From DATDRS01 sp035291605 (GTDB lineage: Bacteria > Chloroflexota > Anaerolineae > Anaerolineales > UBA6663), in contig DATDRS010000334.1 in the NCBI GenBank assembly GCA_035291605.1, forward strand, positions 1-13,142: DNA of 13,142 nucleotides. Reading direction: 5' to 3'. A model generated the notes under the pieces. That model saw nothing but the letters and a program-made list of their open reading frames with translations. It did not search any database and was not told where the DNA came from. Position numbers and translations under genes: made by a program. This document shows, in pieces, positions 7,233 to 13,142 of the stretch (the stretch's first letter is position 1; each line of letters opens with the position of its first letter).

Positions 7233-7947
7233 AGGGAATCTGGATGGTCAGCGTGGCTGGTGGCGATTCGTTGCCGGCGGAATCAACGGCGATGACCTGG
7301 AACGTGTTGAGAGCGCCGGCAGTGCCGTAAAGGACGGCGCTTCCCGCACCAGTTAGGCTGTGGTCGAGTACGCCGTTGACGTAAATATCGTACCGGATAA
7401 CCGACTGCGGATCCAGGTTGTCCGTGGACTGATCCCAGAACAACCAGATCTCCTCCCCGAATTCCATGCCCTGCGTCGACAGGTTGGCCGGCGTCGTGGG
7501 TGGCGTCGTGTCATTGGGATTGCTCGGCTCGGTTGTCACGGTGACAGGATCGCTGAGCGGCGACAAGTTGTGCCCGAAGTCCTGGGCTTGGACGGTGAAG
7601 GCATAGGTTGTTTCCGGCTCGAGCAGCCCAATGGTGGCTGAGGTATCCCTGCTCCCATAGATGATCCCGCTGGCGTTCATGAAGACCGTGAACCAGACGT
7701 TGGGCCCGTCTTCCGTCGAGGACCAGGTGAGCGAGATGTGCGTTGGTCCCACGTCGGTCAGCGTAACGACTGGCTTTGTCGGCGGCGTGGTGTCAGGGGG
7801 AAGCGTGAAGCTCACCGAGTTGCTGTACCCCGAGTAGTTGCCTGCGGCATCCACGGCGACGATGCGCAATGTAAAGGAACGGCCTGCCTCGAGCCCGGCC
7901 CTATAGGTGTGACTCGAAGCCGGGGAGCTGAACGACTCACTGCTCAC
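7231..7947 (-). CDS. Fibronectin type III protein, C-terminal part (frameshifted)
   Basis: This is the 238-residue downstream part of a secreted protein split by a frameshift. It holds the end of the first FN3 domain (HTYRAGLEAGRSFTLRIVAVDAAGN) and two more complete ones. Each of those two opens with DTTPPT(K/T)P; the second ends in ...YAFTVQAQDFGHNLSPLS and the third in ...FQVIAVDSAGNESPPATL. These are bacterial extracellular FN3 repeats of the 'TPPT-P-NL ... VAVDxAGNxS' type. The GTG at 7947 is only the first start codon in this frame. The true beginning is at 8174, and restoring one base near 8001 gives a continuous 314-residue protein. It lies downstream of the anti-sigma gene. FN3 domains are known as binding or spacer modules; no catalytic domain is present. 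Confidence 0.8.
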   Translation of the reverse strand: MSSESFSSPASSHTYRAGLEAGRSFTLRIVAVDAAGNYSGYSNSVSFTLPPDTTPPTKPVVTLTDVGPTHISLTWSSTEDGPNVWFTVFMNASGIIYGSRDTSATIGLLEPETTYAFTVQAQDFGHNLSPLSDPVTVTTEPSNPNDTTPPTTPANLSTQGMEFGEEIWLFWDQSTDNLDPQSVIRYDIYVNGVLDHSLTGAGSAVLYGTAGALNTFQVIAVDSAGNESPPATLTIQIP

Positions 7948-8174
7948 GTTGGCACAGCAGATACGGTAGGTGAAGCTCCCTGAGTTATCGGTGATGGGGT
8001 CCAGGCCAGCGACACGCTGTAGGGTGTCATCCCCGTCACGCGCAGGTTGGTTGGCGTCGTCGGGGGCGTTCGGTCCCGCGCGGCCGAAGCCGAGGATACG
8101 CCGAGAACCAACGAGAGTACCAGTACGGTTATTGCGGCTCTCACCAAGAACTTTGGAATGGGCAGTTTGGTCAT
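7944..8174 (-). CDS. FN3 protein, N-terminal part with signal peptide (frameshifted)
   Basis: This is the true start of the secreted FN3 protein. AAGGAG lies about 10 nt before the ATG. Residues 1-31 form a signal peptide: basic MTKLPIPKFLVR, a hydrophobic core ITVLVLSLVLGV, and a likely cleavage after Ala-Ser-Ala (29-31). The first FN3 repeat begins at TPPTTPTNLRVTG and runs to VSLAW (58). After that the frame reads TPSPITQGASP and stops, whereas the next frame reads DPITDNSGSFTYRI and continues into the downstream part. One missing G on the coding strand near 8001 explains it. The apparent 4-base overlap with the next frame is a by-product of the shift and not evidence for two coupled genes. 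Confidence 0.8.
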   Translation of the reverse strand: MTKLPIPKFLVRAAITVLVLSLVLGVSSASAARDRTPPTTPTNLRVTGMTPYSVSLAWTPSPITQGASPTVSAVPT

Positions 8175-8337
8175 GGTGTTTTCTCTCCTTAAATGGTTCT
8201 AATGATCGTCAGGCAGGCGCCTCCCACTGCTCGGGCCCGTAGACCAGCAGGATTAGCCAGGGCCGCCTCGAAGCCGCCTACAGATATATACGCATGCGGG
8301 GGAGGGTTGGATTTCGACGAGCAGAACCAGATCGAAT

Positions 8338-9060
8338 TCACGGGTTGTGCAGAGAACCGACCAGGACTTGCTCGCCGGTCGGAAGGGCGCTGCCTTCGAC
8401 TGGCTCAATCGTGATGCGTATCGCCGAGTACGCCAGGAGGGACTCCGGAGTCACGATCCGCACCCCCCGGTAACCGCTTTGGTCCACGGAGAAAGCCGCG
8501 CCCGGTGTGCTCTGCCCATCGCGGATCAGCCACACTTGATATTGCCGCCCCGGATCGAGTTGGGGCAATGCATCTACCACCAGTAAACCATTCTGCCCAT
8601 CCGCGCTGATGACAACAAAACCGCTGGCCTGAGGGGCTGCCTCCATGCTGTGGAGCGCACTTGCCCGCATGCCATGTGGCCCGGTGAGGACCTCCAAGCG
8701 ACTGACCTGTTGCCAGAGCAGCGGGCTGGCCGCGGCGAGGGCCAGGATCAACAATAGACTGGCGATCCCCCAAACAGACACGAGGCGTTGTCGCCAGGGC
8801 CGGCGTGCCACCCGGGGTCGAGAGGCCGTTGCCGGGCGCAGGCTTCGAACCCGATCCATCAACCGGCGCTTCAAATCGGGCGGCGGGGCCGCGTCTGGCA
8901 CCGGCAGCAGTTGCTCCACAACCGCCTGGAAGGCGCTCAACTCAGTTCGACAGAGATAGCAACCGGCGAGGTGTGTGGCCACAAGCCGGGCCTCGGCTTC
9001 GTCCAGGCAATCGAGAGCATAGGCCGGCAGCGATTCAAGAACGTGCGTCTGATCGGGCAT
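8338..9060 (-). CDS. RskA-type anti-sigma factor
   Basis: This encodes a 240-residue single-pass membrane protein expected to hold the neighbouring ECF sigma factor inactive until a signal triggers its proteolysis. The cytoplasmic N terminus carries the zinc anti-sigma motif H30-x3-C34-x2-C37 (HLAGCYLC) within a helical segment. A basic stretch (residues 80-92) precedes one membrane helix at about 96-116. The extracytoplasmic part (about 145-238) has the RskA C-terminal domain pattern: GFVVISADGQNGLLVV, then LPQLDPGRQYQVWLI and a final ITIEPVEGS. Length is normal for the family. GAGG, used as its ribosome site, overlaps the sigma gene's TGA, and only 9 nt separate the genes, so the two are probably translated in a coupled way. 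Confidence 0.92.
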   Translation of the reverse strand: MPDQTHVLESLPAYALDCLDEAEARLVATHLAGCYLCRTELSAFQAVVEQLLPVPDAAPPPDLKRRLMDRVRSLRPATASRPRVARRPWRQRLVSVWGIASLLLILALAAASPLLWQQVSRLEVLTGPHGMRASALHSMEAAPQASGFVVISADGQNGLLVVDALPQLDPGRQYQVWLIRDGQSTPGAAFSVDQSGYRGVRIVTPESLLAYSAIRITIEPVEGSALPTGEQVLVGSLHNP

Positions 9061-9069
9061 TCAAAAACC

Positions 9070-9693
9070 TCATTCGTTCTCATCAGTACGATACGCAGTC
9101 GCAGCGCTCTCGGATTTATCGGGTGACGGCTGTTCGGCGAGCAGCATCTGCCGGAGTTTCTGCATCGCCAACCGGAGGCGCGTTTTGACCGTTCCCAGCG
9201 GCTGATGCAGCACGTCGGCAATCTGGTATTGGGTATAGCCGTTGAAGTACGCCAGCGCCAGAACCTGCTGCTGGTCGGCCGGCAATTGGGCGACCGCCGC
9301 CCGAATGCGTTCGCGCCGCAAAGAAAGCTCTGCCCGGTCTTCCAGGTCGTGGGCGGCGGACGCGGCCTGCGGAGGCATCTGATCCCAACTCACGCTGTTC
9401 GATTCGGGGCGCGCGTTTTGCCGGCGCAGGATATCAATGGCGTGATGGCGCGTGATGGCGGTCAGCCAGGTGTTGACCTTCGCCTGATCCGCGCGATACG
9501 TCCCCGCCCTTTGCCAAACGCGGACAAAAACGTCCTGCGTGATTTCCTCGGCCACGGCGCGGTCGCCCACAATCGCCAATGCCAGGCTGAACACGAGACG
9601 GCTGTATCGGTCGTACAGTTCACCGAGTGCGTCGGTTTGGGCCTGGGCGACCAGCCTGATCAAGGTGACGTCATCTTGTATTGCGTCATTCAT
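9070..9693 (-). CDS. ECF RNA polymerase sigma factor (SigK-like)
   Basis: This encodes a 207-residue extracytoplasmic-function sigma factor that directs RNA polymerase to a dedicated promoter set once its anti-sigma partner is removed. Region 2 spans about 24-92: LYDRYSRLVFSLAL, then EEITQDVFVRVW for core binding, TWLTAITRHHAIDILRR for -10 recognition. A linker follows, then region 4 at about 130-185 with LPADQQQVLALAYFNGYTQYQIA and LGTVKTRLRLAMQKLR for -35 recognition. The pattern fits the SigK/SigL-type ECF group normally paired with RskA anti-sigma proteins, as here. No clear ribosome site precedes the ATG. A housekeeping-type promoter and a short hairpin lie upstream. The secreted FN3 gene downstream of the anti-sigma gene is a plausible target or co-operonic effector. 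Confidence 0.94.
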   Translation of the reverse strand: MNDAIQDDVTLIRLVAQAQTDALGELYDRYSRLVFSLALAIVGDRAVAEEITQDVFVRVWQRAGTYRADQAKVNTWLTAITRHHAIDILRRQNARPESNSVSWDQMPPQAASAAHDLEDRAELSLRRERIRAAVAQLPADQQQVLALAYFNGYTQYQIADVLHQPLGTVKTRLRLAMQKLRQMLLAEQPSPDKSESAATAYRTDENE

Positions 9694-9712
9694 GGCCGTT
9701 AGCCGTGCATCA

Positions 9713-9725
9713 CCGGCAAAGCCGG
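9713..9725 (-). other. Short hairpin in the sigma-factor leader
   Basis: CCGGC-AAA-GCCGG is a perfect 5-bp stem with a 3-nt loop, located 20 nt upstream of the sigma start codon. It lies close enough to influence ribosome loading, which is notable because the gene lacks a clear Shine-Dalgarno sequence. No T-run follows. Confidence 0.3.
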
Positions 9726-9805
9726 CTGAACGGTCACCCGGCGTGCATTCGAGCCGGTGAAGGGCGCCTGGGAGGCGAGAGGCGGCGTCATATCAATGTG
9801 GAAAC

Positions 9806-9833
9806 ATCGTATGCCACCCTATCGGATTGTCAA
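9806..9833 (-). promoter_or_regulatory. Candidate sigma70-type promoter for the sigma-factor operon
   Basis: On the minus strand a perfect TTGACA (9828-9833) is followed after 16 nt by TACGAT (9806-9811). This would give a leader of about 105 nt before the ATG. The -35 box coincides with the left edge of the recognisable transposase remnant. Confidence 0.5.
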
Positions 9834-10480
9834 GGCCCGGTTGTTTACCGGTCTTCTCCAGTGACGGCCTGGTACTTTATTTTTACGCTCTGACGGCCCA
9901 TTGCGGGGACGCGCAGCGGTCCGGACTCTCGGTGCACGCCGCCGCGTCTCGCGCCGCGGGTCGCTGCCCGATTGCACGCGAAGCGCGCCCAAGTCATCCA
10001 GCAATACACCTGCCCCAACTGCGGAGCAGGCCCGCACCTGCGGCGCGAGCCCAGGTGTGCGGGTCGTCGCCGCCGCGTAACTGCCGTGCGTCACCACGTC
10101 CATCTCGGCACACCGGAGGCGTATCGGCAGGCTCTGTGCGCTCTGGCCGCAAGTCTCAGGTCGCATTCAAACGGCATTTATCGAACGACTTAATCCCATG
10201 GCACCGCCCGCCAGGGCAGGTGTAACGCTCCGTAGATCAATCGCAGGTTTGGCGCGACGTTCGTGGAGTGCGGCGCATTCGCTCAGCGAGTTGGCTTGCC
10301 AGTTCGAATGGTGGCGGGCCGTCTATCACTTCACTCGGCCACATGGCAGTCTGCGACAAGAGATAGGTGAACAACAGTTGCGACGACGCTATCGACCACG
10401 GACACCCGCCCAAAAGGCCGGGCTCACGAAACCTCGCTGGACGATTCAGGAACGACTCGCTTGTCCTGGCCGGTCTTGGC
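9830..10480 (+). pseudogene. Degenerate IS1-like DDE transposase
   Basis: Pieces of one transposase can be followed through several frames. First comes GCLPVFSSDGLVLYFYALTAHCG (read it in the frame from 9830), then VRHHVHLGTPEAYRQAL (about 10085-10135), and then after a shift RIQTAFIERLN (10162-10194). After an unrelated stretch of about 27 nt follow TLRRSIAGLARRSWSAAHSLSELACQ, FEWWRAVYHFTRPHGSLRQ, RRRYRPRTPAQKAGL and RWTIQERL. The order 'SDGL..Y..AL...', 'GTPEA..QAL', 'I.TAFIERLN.TLR' and 'RPH.SLR' is that of a DDE transposase seen in Chloroflexota, often labelled IS1-like. Multiple frameshifts and no intact start mean it is dead. The N terminus is absent and no terminal repeats were identified. 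Confidence 0.65.
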
Positions 10481-10559
10481 ACTTCTTAATCTCGATTAGC
10501 AACCTTTCCCACACAGCGAGGCACACAAACCCGCCCATCGAAAGCCTAACGAGATCAAC

Positions 10560-11141
10560 TCATGGTACGCCATTCACATGGGTATCAATCAACACCTGCG
10601 CCGCTTGAGCCACGCGGGTTGCCGGATTCCTGACCCCATACATGCGCACGGCCATGAAGGCACCATCCATCAGCAGCACCAGATGATCGGCGAGGGCCTC
10701 GGGTGCACGCGCACCGGCCTGCTCGGCCAGTTCGCGGAAACGGGCGCGCACTAATCTCTTGTGCTCTAGCGCGACCTGATGGCCAGGGTGATTGCGTTCG
10801 GGGAAGTCAACCACCGCATTCAAGAAGGGGCAGCCGTAACACGTCGGTTTGGTCACCAGCTTCTCTAGCGCCTTGAAGAAGCCCAGGAGCTGCTCGCGTG
10901 GATGTCCAACGAACTCAACCGTCGCCTCATTGAACCACGCCCAGAATTTATCATTGCTATCCTTGAGATAGGCGACAATCAAATCGTCTTTCGACGGAAA
11001 GTGGCGATAGAGCGTCATCTTGCCCACGCCGGACTCAGCCACGATGGTGTCAATCCCCACTGCCCGGAAACCGTCGCGAAAGAAGAGCGCGGCGGCAGTC
11101 TCCAGGACCTCTTGCCTAGCTGAACGGGTAGTCTTGGCCAT
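10560..11141 (-). CDS. TetR/AcrR-family transcriptional repressor
   Basis: This encodes a 193-residue regulator. The N-terminal helix-turn-helix is clear: AAALFFRDGFRAVGIDTIVAE (17-37), then SGVGKMTLYRHFPSKDDLI (37-55). The rest is the helical ligand-binding and dimerisation domain typical of this length. The segment KPTCYGCPFLNAVVDF (98-113) has two cysteines three residues apart (C101, C104); related TetR groups often carry a conserved 'GC.F.N' here. In the electrophile sensor NemR a cysteine does the sensing, so redox or aldehyde sensing is a reasonable inference with aldo/keto reductases as divergent neighbours. AGGGAG lies 10 nt before the ATG. Two palindromes in the shared upstream region are its likely operators, implying control of both itself and the reductase operon. 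Confidence 0.92.
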   Translation of the reverse strand: MAKTTRSARQEVLETAAALFFRDGFRAVGIDTIVAESGVGKMTLYRHFPSKDDLIVAYLKDSNDKFWAWFNEATVEFVGHPREQLLGFFKALEKLVTKPTCYGCPFLNAVVDFPERNHPGHQVALEHKRLVRARFRELAEQAGARAPEALADHLVLLMDGAFMAVRMYGVRNPATRVAQAAQVLIDTHVNGVP

Positions 11142-11158
11142 GATGCGTCAACTCCCTC

Positions 11159-11188
11159 TTGACTCGATACAGAACTGTATCATATACT
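11159..11188 (+). promoter_or_regulatory. Promoter of the aldo/keto reductase operon
   Basis: TTGACT (11159-11164) and TATACT (11183-11188) are separated by 18 nt, a near-consensus sigma70-type arrangement pointing toward the reductases. The whole of operator 1 lies inside the spacer, so a repressor bound there would block polymerase. Transcription would begin near 11195, giving a leader of about 260 nt to the first reductase. Confidence 0.65.
11166..11181. promoter_or_regulatory. Probable TetR operator 1
   Basis: GATACAG-AA-CTGTATC is a perfect palindrome with 7-bp arms. It lies 24 nt upstream of the tetR start and fills the spacer of the divergent promoter. Size and position fit an autoregulating TetR-family operator. 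Confidence 0.75.
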
Positions 11189-11198
11189 TACGCCGGAT

Positions 11199-11214
11199 GA
11201 TACAGAACGGTATC
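11199..11214. promoter_or_regulatory. Probable TetR operator 2
   Basis: GATACAG-AA-CGGTATC matches operator 1 at 15 of 16 positions. It begins 33 bp from the first site, close to three helical turns, so two dimers would bind the same DNA face. It lies just downstream of the predicted transcription start. Confidence 0.72.
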
Positions 11215-11230
11215 GTATCACAAACCCAGC

Positions 11231-11290
11231 TCAGGCGCAACTGCCTGATTAGAGAAAGTAGGTTCTCAGCGCTTTTCGCTCAGGAGAACC
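11231..11290 (+). promoter_or_regulatory. Structured leader with ribosome-site-sequestering hairpin
   Basis: Two hairpins can be drawn in the predicted mRNA. The first is TCAGGC-GCAACT-GCCTGA (11231-11248). The second has GGTTCTC (11261-11267) pairing with GAGAACC (11284-11290), with an inner AGCG/CGCT pair. The second hairpin buries the AGGAG ribosome site of the small ORF at 11297. CCTGA (11244-11248) could pair instead with TCAGG at 11280-11284, so alternative folds are possible. Confidence 0.4.
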
Positions 11291-11296
11291 GATCAC

Positions 11297-11410
11297 GTGA
11301 AGAAAACTTCCTTTCAAATCGGCGGGCAACCCGCCTTTGTTATGGAAGTGCTCGGAGCAATACTGCTGATGTTGGGTGGCGGCGTAATCACGCGAGCCAT
11401 CCGGCGATAG
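11297..11410 (+). CDS. Possible 37-residue small membrane ORF
   Basis: A GTG at 11297, preceded 10 nt upstream by AGGAG, opens a 37-codon frame. It begins (M)KKTSFQIGGQPAF and continues with a hydrophobic segment VMEVLGAILLMLGGGVI, ending TRAIRR before TAG. The basic ends flanking a single 17-20-residue hydrophobic stretch look like a small membrane protein. It would be the first cistron of the reductase operon, 46 nt ahead of the first reductase. It is also possible that it is a leader ORF, the remnant of a longer gene, or chance. No homologue is known to me. A terminator-like hairpin lies within it. Confidence 0.4.
   Translation: MKKTSFQIGGQPAFVMEVLGAILLMLGGGVITRAIRR
11321..11340 (+). terminator. 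Terminator-like hairpin inside the leader
   Basis: GGCGGG-CAA-CCCGCC is a perfect 6-bp GC stem followed by TTTGT. The T-run is short and interrupted, so termination would be partial. Its position between promoter and first reductase would suit attenuation, but it also falls within the small ORF, where it may simply be coding sequence. Confidence 0.35.
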
Positions 11411-11456
11411 TCACAAGTGCTGATGAGCGAAAACTGTACTGAAGGAGTAGAAAAAA

Positions 11457-12416
11457 ATGGAACGTAAAACATCATTAGGCCGAAGTAACCTTCAAGTGCC
11501 TCGACTTGGAGTCGGAGCGATGACCTGGGGCGACCCGTCGGGGTTAGCGCATTGGAACCCGGCCAAGCTGGCCTATGGCGGCGCGCACGGGTTCGAGGAA
11601 GAGAAACGTGCGCTAGAGGCGAGTGTGGCGGCGGGTGCGACTCTGTTCGACACCGCGGCGATGTACAGCGGCGGCGCCTCCGAGCGTCGTTTGGGGGAGT
11701 TGGCCCATGGCAAAGAGGTCTTGATCGCGACCAAGTTCCCGCCCAGCCCCTTTTCCCGAACGGAAGACGTGCCGCAAGCGCTTGACGCCAGTCTGGCGCG
11801 CCTGGGGCGGAACTCGGTAGATCTGTATCAACATCACTTCCCCTCCAATCGGGTATCCATCCCGAAACTGATGGAGTTGATGGCGGATGCCGTCGAGGCG
11901 GGCAAAGTCAAGGCGGTCGGAGTGAGCAACTATTCGGCCGAGCAAATGCGGATCGCGCACACGGCGCTCGCCAAGCGCGGCATTCCACTCGCTTCCAATC
12001 AGGTCGAGTATTCGCTGTTGCACCGACAGCCCGAGGTGAACGGCGTGCTGGACACGTGCCGTGAATTGGGGGTCACACTCATCGCCTACCAACCGCTGGC
12101 GAGCGGCGCACTCACCGGCAAGTACGCGGCGGGGGCCAGGCCCACAGGGTTGAGGCGGTTTATGAGGTACTTTAGCAAGAAAGGTCTGGAGGCGGTAGCG
12201 CCCGTCGTGGCGCTGTTGCGTGAGATTGGCGGACGCTACTCCAAGAGTCCGGCGCAGGTCGCGCTAAGATGGCTCATTGAAAACGAGAGTGTCCTCCCCA
12301 TTCCGGGTGTGAAGAACGGCAAGCAGGCAGCCGAAAATGCCGGGGCGTTCTCGTTCCGCCTGACTGCAGCGGAGATCGAGGCGCTCAATCAGGCGACGCT
12401 GGCCTGGCGGGCCTAG
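11457..12416 (+). CDS. Aldo/keto reductase (full length)
   Basis: This encodes a 319-residue NAD(P)H-dependent oxidoreductase of the aldo/keto reductase superfamily, expected to reduce aldehydes or ketones in the cytoplasm. The catalytic tetrad is visible: D65 in LFDTAAMY, Y70, K93 in IATKF, and H127 in VDLYQHHFP. The barrel continues with GVSNYSAEQM, the substrate/cofactor segment SNQVEYSLLHR, IAYQPLASGALTGKY, and the cofactor phosphate-binding end IPGVKNGKQAAEN. Length is normal for the family. AAGGAG lies 9 nt before the ATG. It is the first reductase of a two-gene operon divergent from the TetR gene. Broad specificity in this family means no substrate can be named; a detoxification role under an electrophile-sensing repressor is inference. 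Confidence 0.95.
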   Translation: MERKTSLGRSNLQVPRLGVGAMTWGDPSGLAHWNPAKLAYGGAHGFEEEKRALEASVAAGATLFDTAAMYSGGASERRLGELAHGKEVLIATKFPPSPFSRTEDVPQALDASLARLGRNSVDLYQHHFPSNRVSIPKLMELMADAVEAGKVKAVGVSNYSAEQMRIAHTALAKRGIPLASNQVEYSLLHRQPEVNGVLDTCRELGVTLIAYQPLASGALTGKYAAGARPTGLRRFMRYFSKKGLEAVAPVVALLREIGGRYSKSPAQVALRWLIENESVLPIPGVKNGKQAAENAGAFSFRLTAAEIEALNQATLAWRA

Positions 12417-12481
12417 CTGACACGGCGGCTCGTTGGTCGAAGTCGTATTTGAAGTGAGTAACATATAAGGAGATCATCTGC

Positions 12482-13013
12482 ATGCGCTACAAACTATTGG
12501 GAAGAAGCGGCCTGCGCGTTTCGGAACTGGCGCTGGGCACGATGACATTTGGCGAGGAGTGGGGCTGGGGCGCGTCTAAGGCCGACAGCCAGAAAGTCTT
12601 CGACGCTTATGCGGAAGCGGGCGGTAACTTCGTGGACACCGCCAACCGCTACACCGAGGGCACCAGCGAGAAATTCGTGGGTGAGTTCATCCACAGCGAC
12701 CGCGAACACTTCGTCCTCGCCACCAAGTACACGCTCAAGATGCGCGATGACGACCCGAACTTCAGCGGCAACCATCGCAAGAACCTGGTGCAGTCGGTAA
12801 ACGCCAGTCTCAAGCGCTTGAACACCGACTACATTGATTTGCTCTGGGTGCACGCCTGGGATTTCCTGACCCCGGTCGAGGAAGTAATGCGCGGGTTAGA
12901 TGATCTGGTGCGTCAGGGCACAGTCTTGTACGTCGGCGTCTCAGACACGCCGGCCTGGATCGTCGCTCAGGCGAACACGCTGGCCGACCTGCGCGGCTGG
13001 ACGCGCTTCGTGG
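12482..13013 (+). CDS. Second aldo/keto reductase, truncated
   Basis: This is the N-terminal 177 or so residues of a second aldo/keto reductase, 65 nt after the first and in the same direction, with AAGGAG 9 nt before the ATG. It opens MRYKLLGRSGLRVSELALGT and shows D52 in FVDTANRY, Y57, K82 in LATKY and H124 in LLWVHAWD, so the tetrad is intact. It belongs to a different subgroup from its neighbour (SEKFVGEFI, then NLVQSVNASLKRLNTDYIDL). Homology runs to LADLRGWTRFV. The family then expects an 'ALQ-EYSL' segment, but the frame reads EKDEWIDLFVRHRPGG and on to the window edge without a stop. That tail is the antisense of a pirin-like frame. The gene is therefore broken, or joined wrongly, at about 13001-13013. 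Confidence 0.88.
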
Positions 13014-13141
13014 AGAAGGATGAATGGATCGACCTGTTCGTACGGCACCGACCGGGAGGGAAGTGCCTCCAGGACGGGGAAGCCCATCACGCGGATCCGC
13101 GCCGCGTCCTCCACGAGGATGGCCTCTCGTCTCTTTGTCTC
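13001..13141 (-). CDS. Pirin-family protein, N-terminal fragment
   Basis: The minus strand, entering from the window edge, reads 47 codons without a stop: EAILVEDAARIRVMGF, then PVLEALPSRSVPYEQ and VDPFILLHEAR. The 'DPF-LL-E' element is characteristic of the N-terminal cupin of pirins, iron-binding proteins of which some are quercetinases. I recall a bacterial subgroup with a closely similar 'GFPVLEALPS' segment. The next expected part (an 'HPHRGF' metal-binding motif) is missing, because at 13001 the sequence becomes the antisense of the reductase. The start codon lies outside the window. The identification rests on a short stretch. Confidence 0.6.
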
Positions 13142-13142
13142 A

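Noticed and set aside
7944..7947. Apparent GTGA stop/start overlap suggesting two translationally coupled FN3 genes
   Set aside because: The split cuts through the first FN3 domain and a single restored base near 8001 rebuilds it, so it is a frameshift.
7996..8006. Programmed ribosomal frameshifting in the FN3 gene
   Set aside because: No canonical slippery heptamer or stimulatory structure is evident, and FN3 proteins are not known for it; a base loss or sequencing error is simpler.
9205..9702. Plus-strand 165-residue frame opposite the sigma factor
   Set aside because: Antisense shadow of an unmistakable ECF sigma gene; no domain features.
9972..10193. Frame with CPNCG suggesting a zinc-ribbon protein
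   Set aside because: Only one cysteine pair is present, and the region belongs to the decayed transposase read in other frames.
1..13142. CRISPR arrays, tRNA or rRNA genes
   Set aside because: No regularly spaced direct repeats, cloverleaf-like sequence or conserved rRNA segments were seen by eye on either strand.

Overview
This is a GC-rich bacterial window. It is most likely from a member of the Chloroflexota (Anaerolineae-like) and looks like a metagenomic or environmental assembly. The taxonomic guess rests on three things recalled from that phylum: a very large MalT-like ATPase/LuxR regulator opening with a 'PLLTTKL.IPP' motif, a pair of very small proteins sharing a 'WFEGLTxT' core, and transposase remnants of types common there. 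No rRNA, tRNA or CRISPR array was seen.

Layout. Bases 1-429 hold no gene I can name. Bases 430-3406 carry a minus-strand cluster. In transcription order it contains a small multi-pass membrane protein, a membrane-anchored carbon-nitrogen hydrolase resembling apolipoprotein N-acyltransferase, and two tandem paralogous small soluble proteins. Upstream of it, on the same strand, is an 874-residue MalT-like regulator (3665-6289) that ends in a strong intrinsic terminator. Bases 6290-7230 are a decayed zone with a broken chagasin-like (I42) protease-inhibitor remnant and the C-terminal remnant of an IS1634-like transposase.

Bases 7231-9693 form a second minus-strand unit. An ECF sigma factor is followed by its RskA-type zinc-binding, membrane-spanning anti-sigma factor (probably translationally coupled). 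A secreted protein with three fibronectin type III domains comes next, interrupted by a one-base frameshift. Bases 9830-10480 hold a heavily degraded plus-strand transposase, and the sigma-factor promoter sits at its edge.

Bases 10560-13013 form a divergent regulatory module. A TetR repressor faces an operon of two aldo/keto reductases across about 315 bp. That interval carries two near-identical palindromic operators 33 bp apart, one lying exactly in the spacer of a good sigma70-type promoter. It also carries a structured leader and a possible 37-residue ORF. The second reductase breaks off at about base 13013, where sequence resembling the N terminus of a pirin begins on the opposite strand. 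This is either a real rearrangement or an assembly chimera.

The clearest candidates for new biology are the TetR/AKR leader region, the WFEGLT small-protein pair beside the Lnt-like hydrolase, and the sigma/anti-sigma/FN3 unit.
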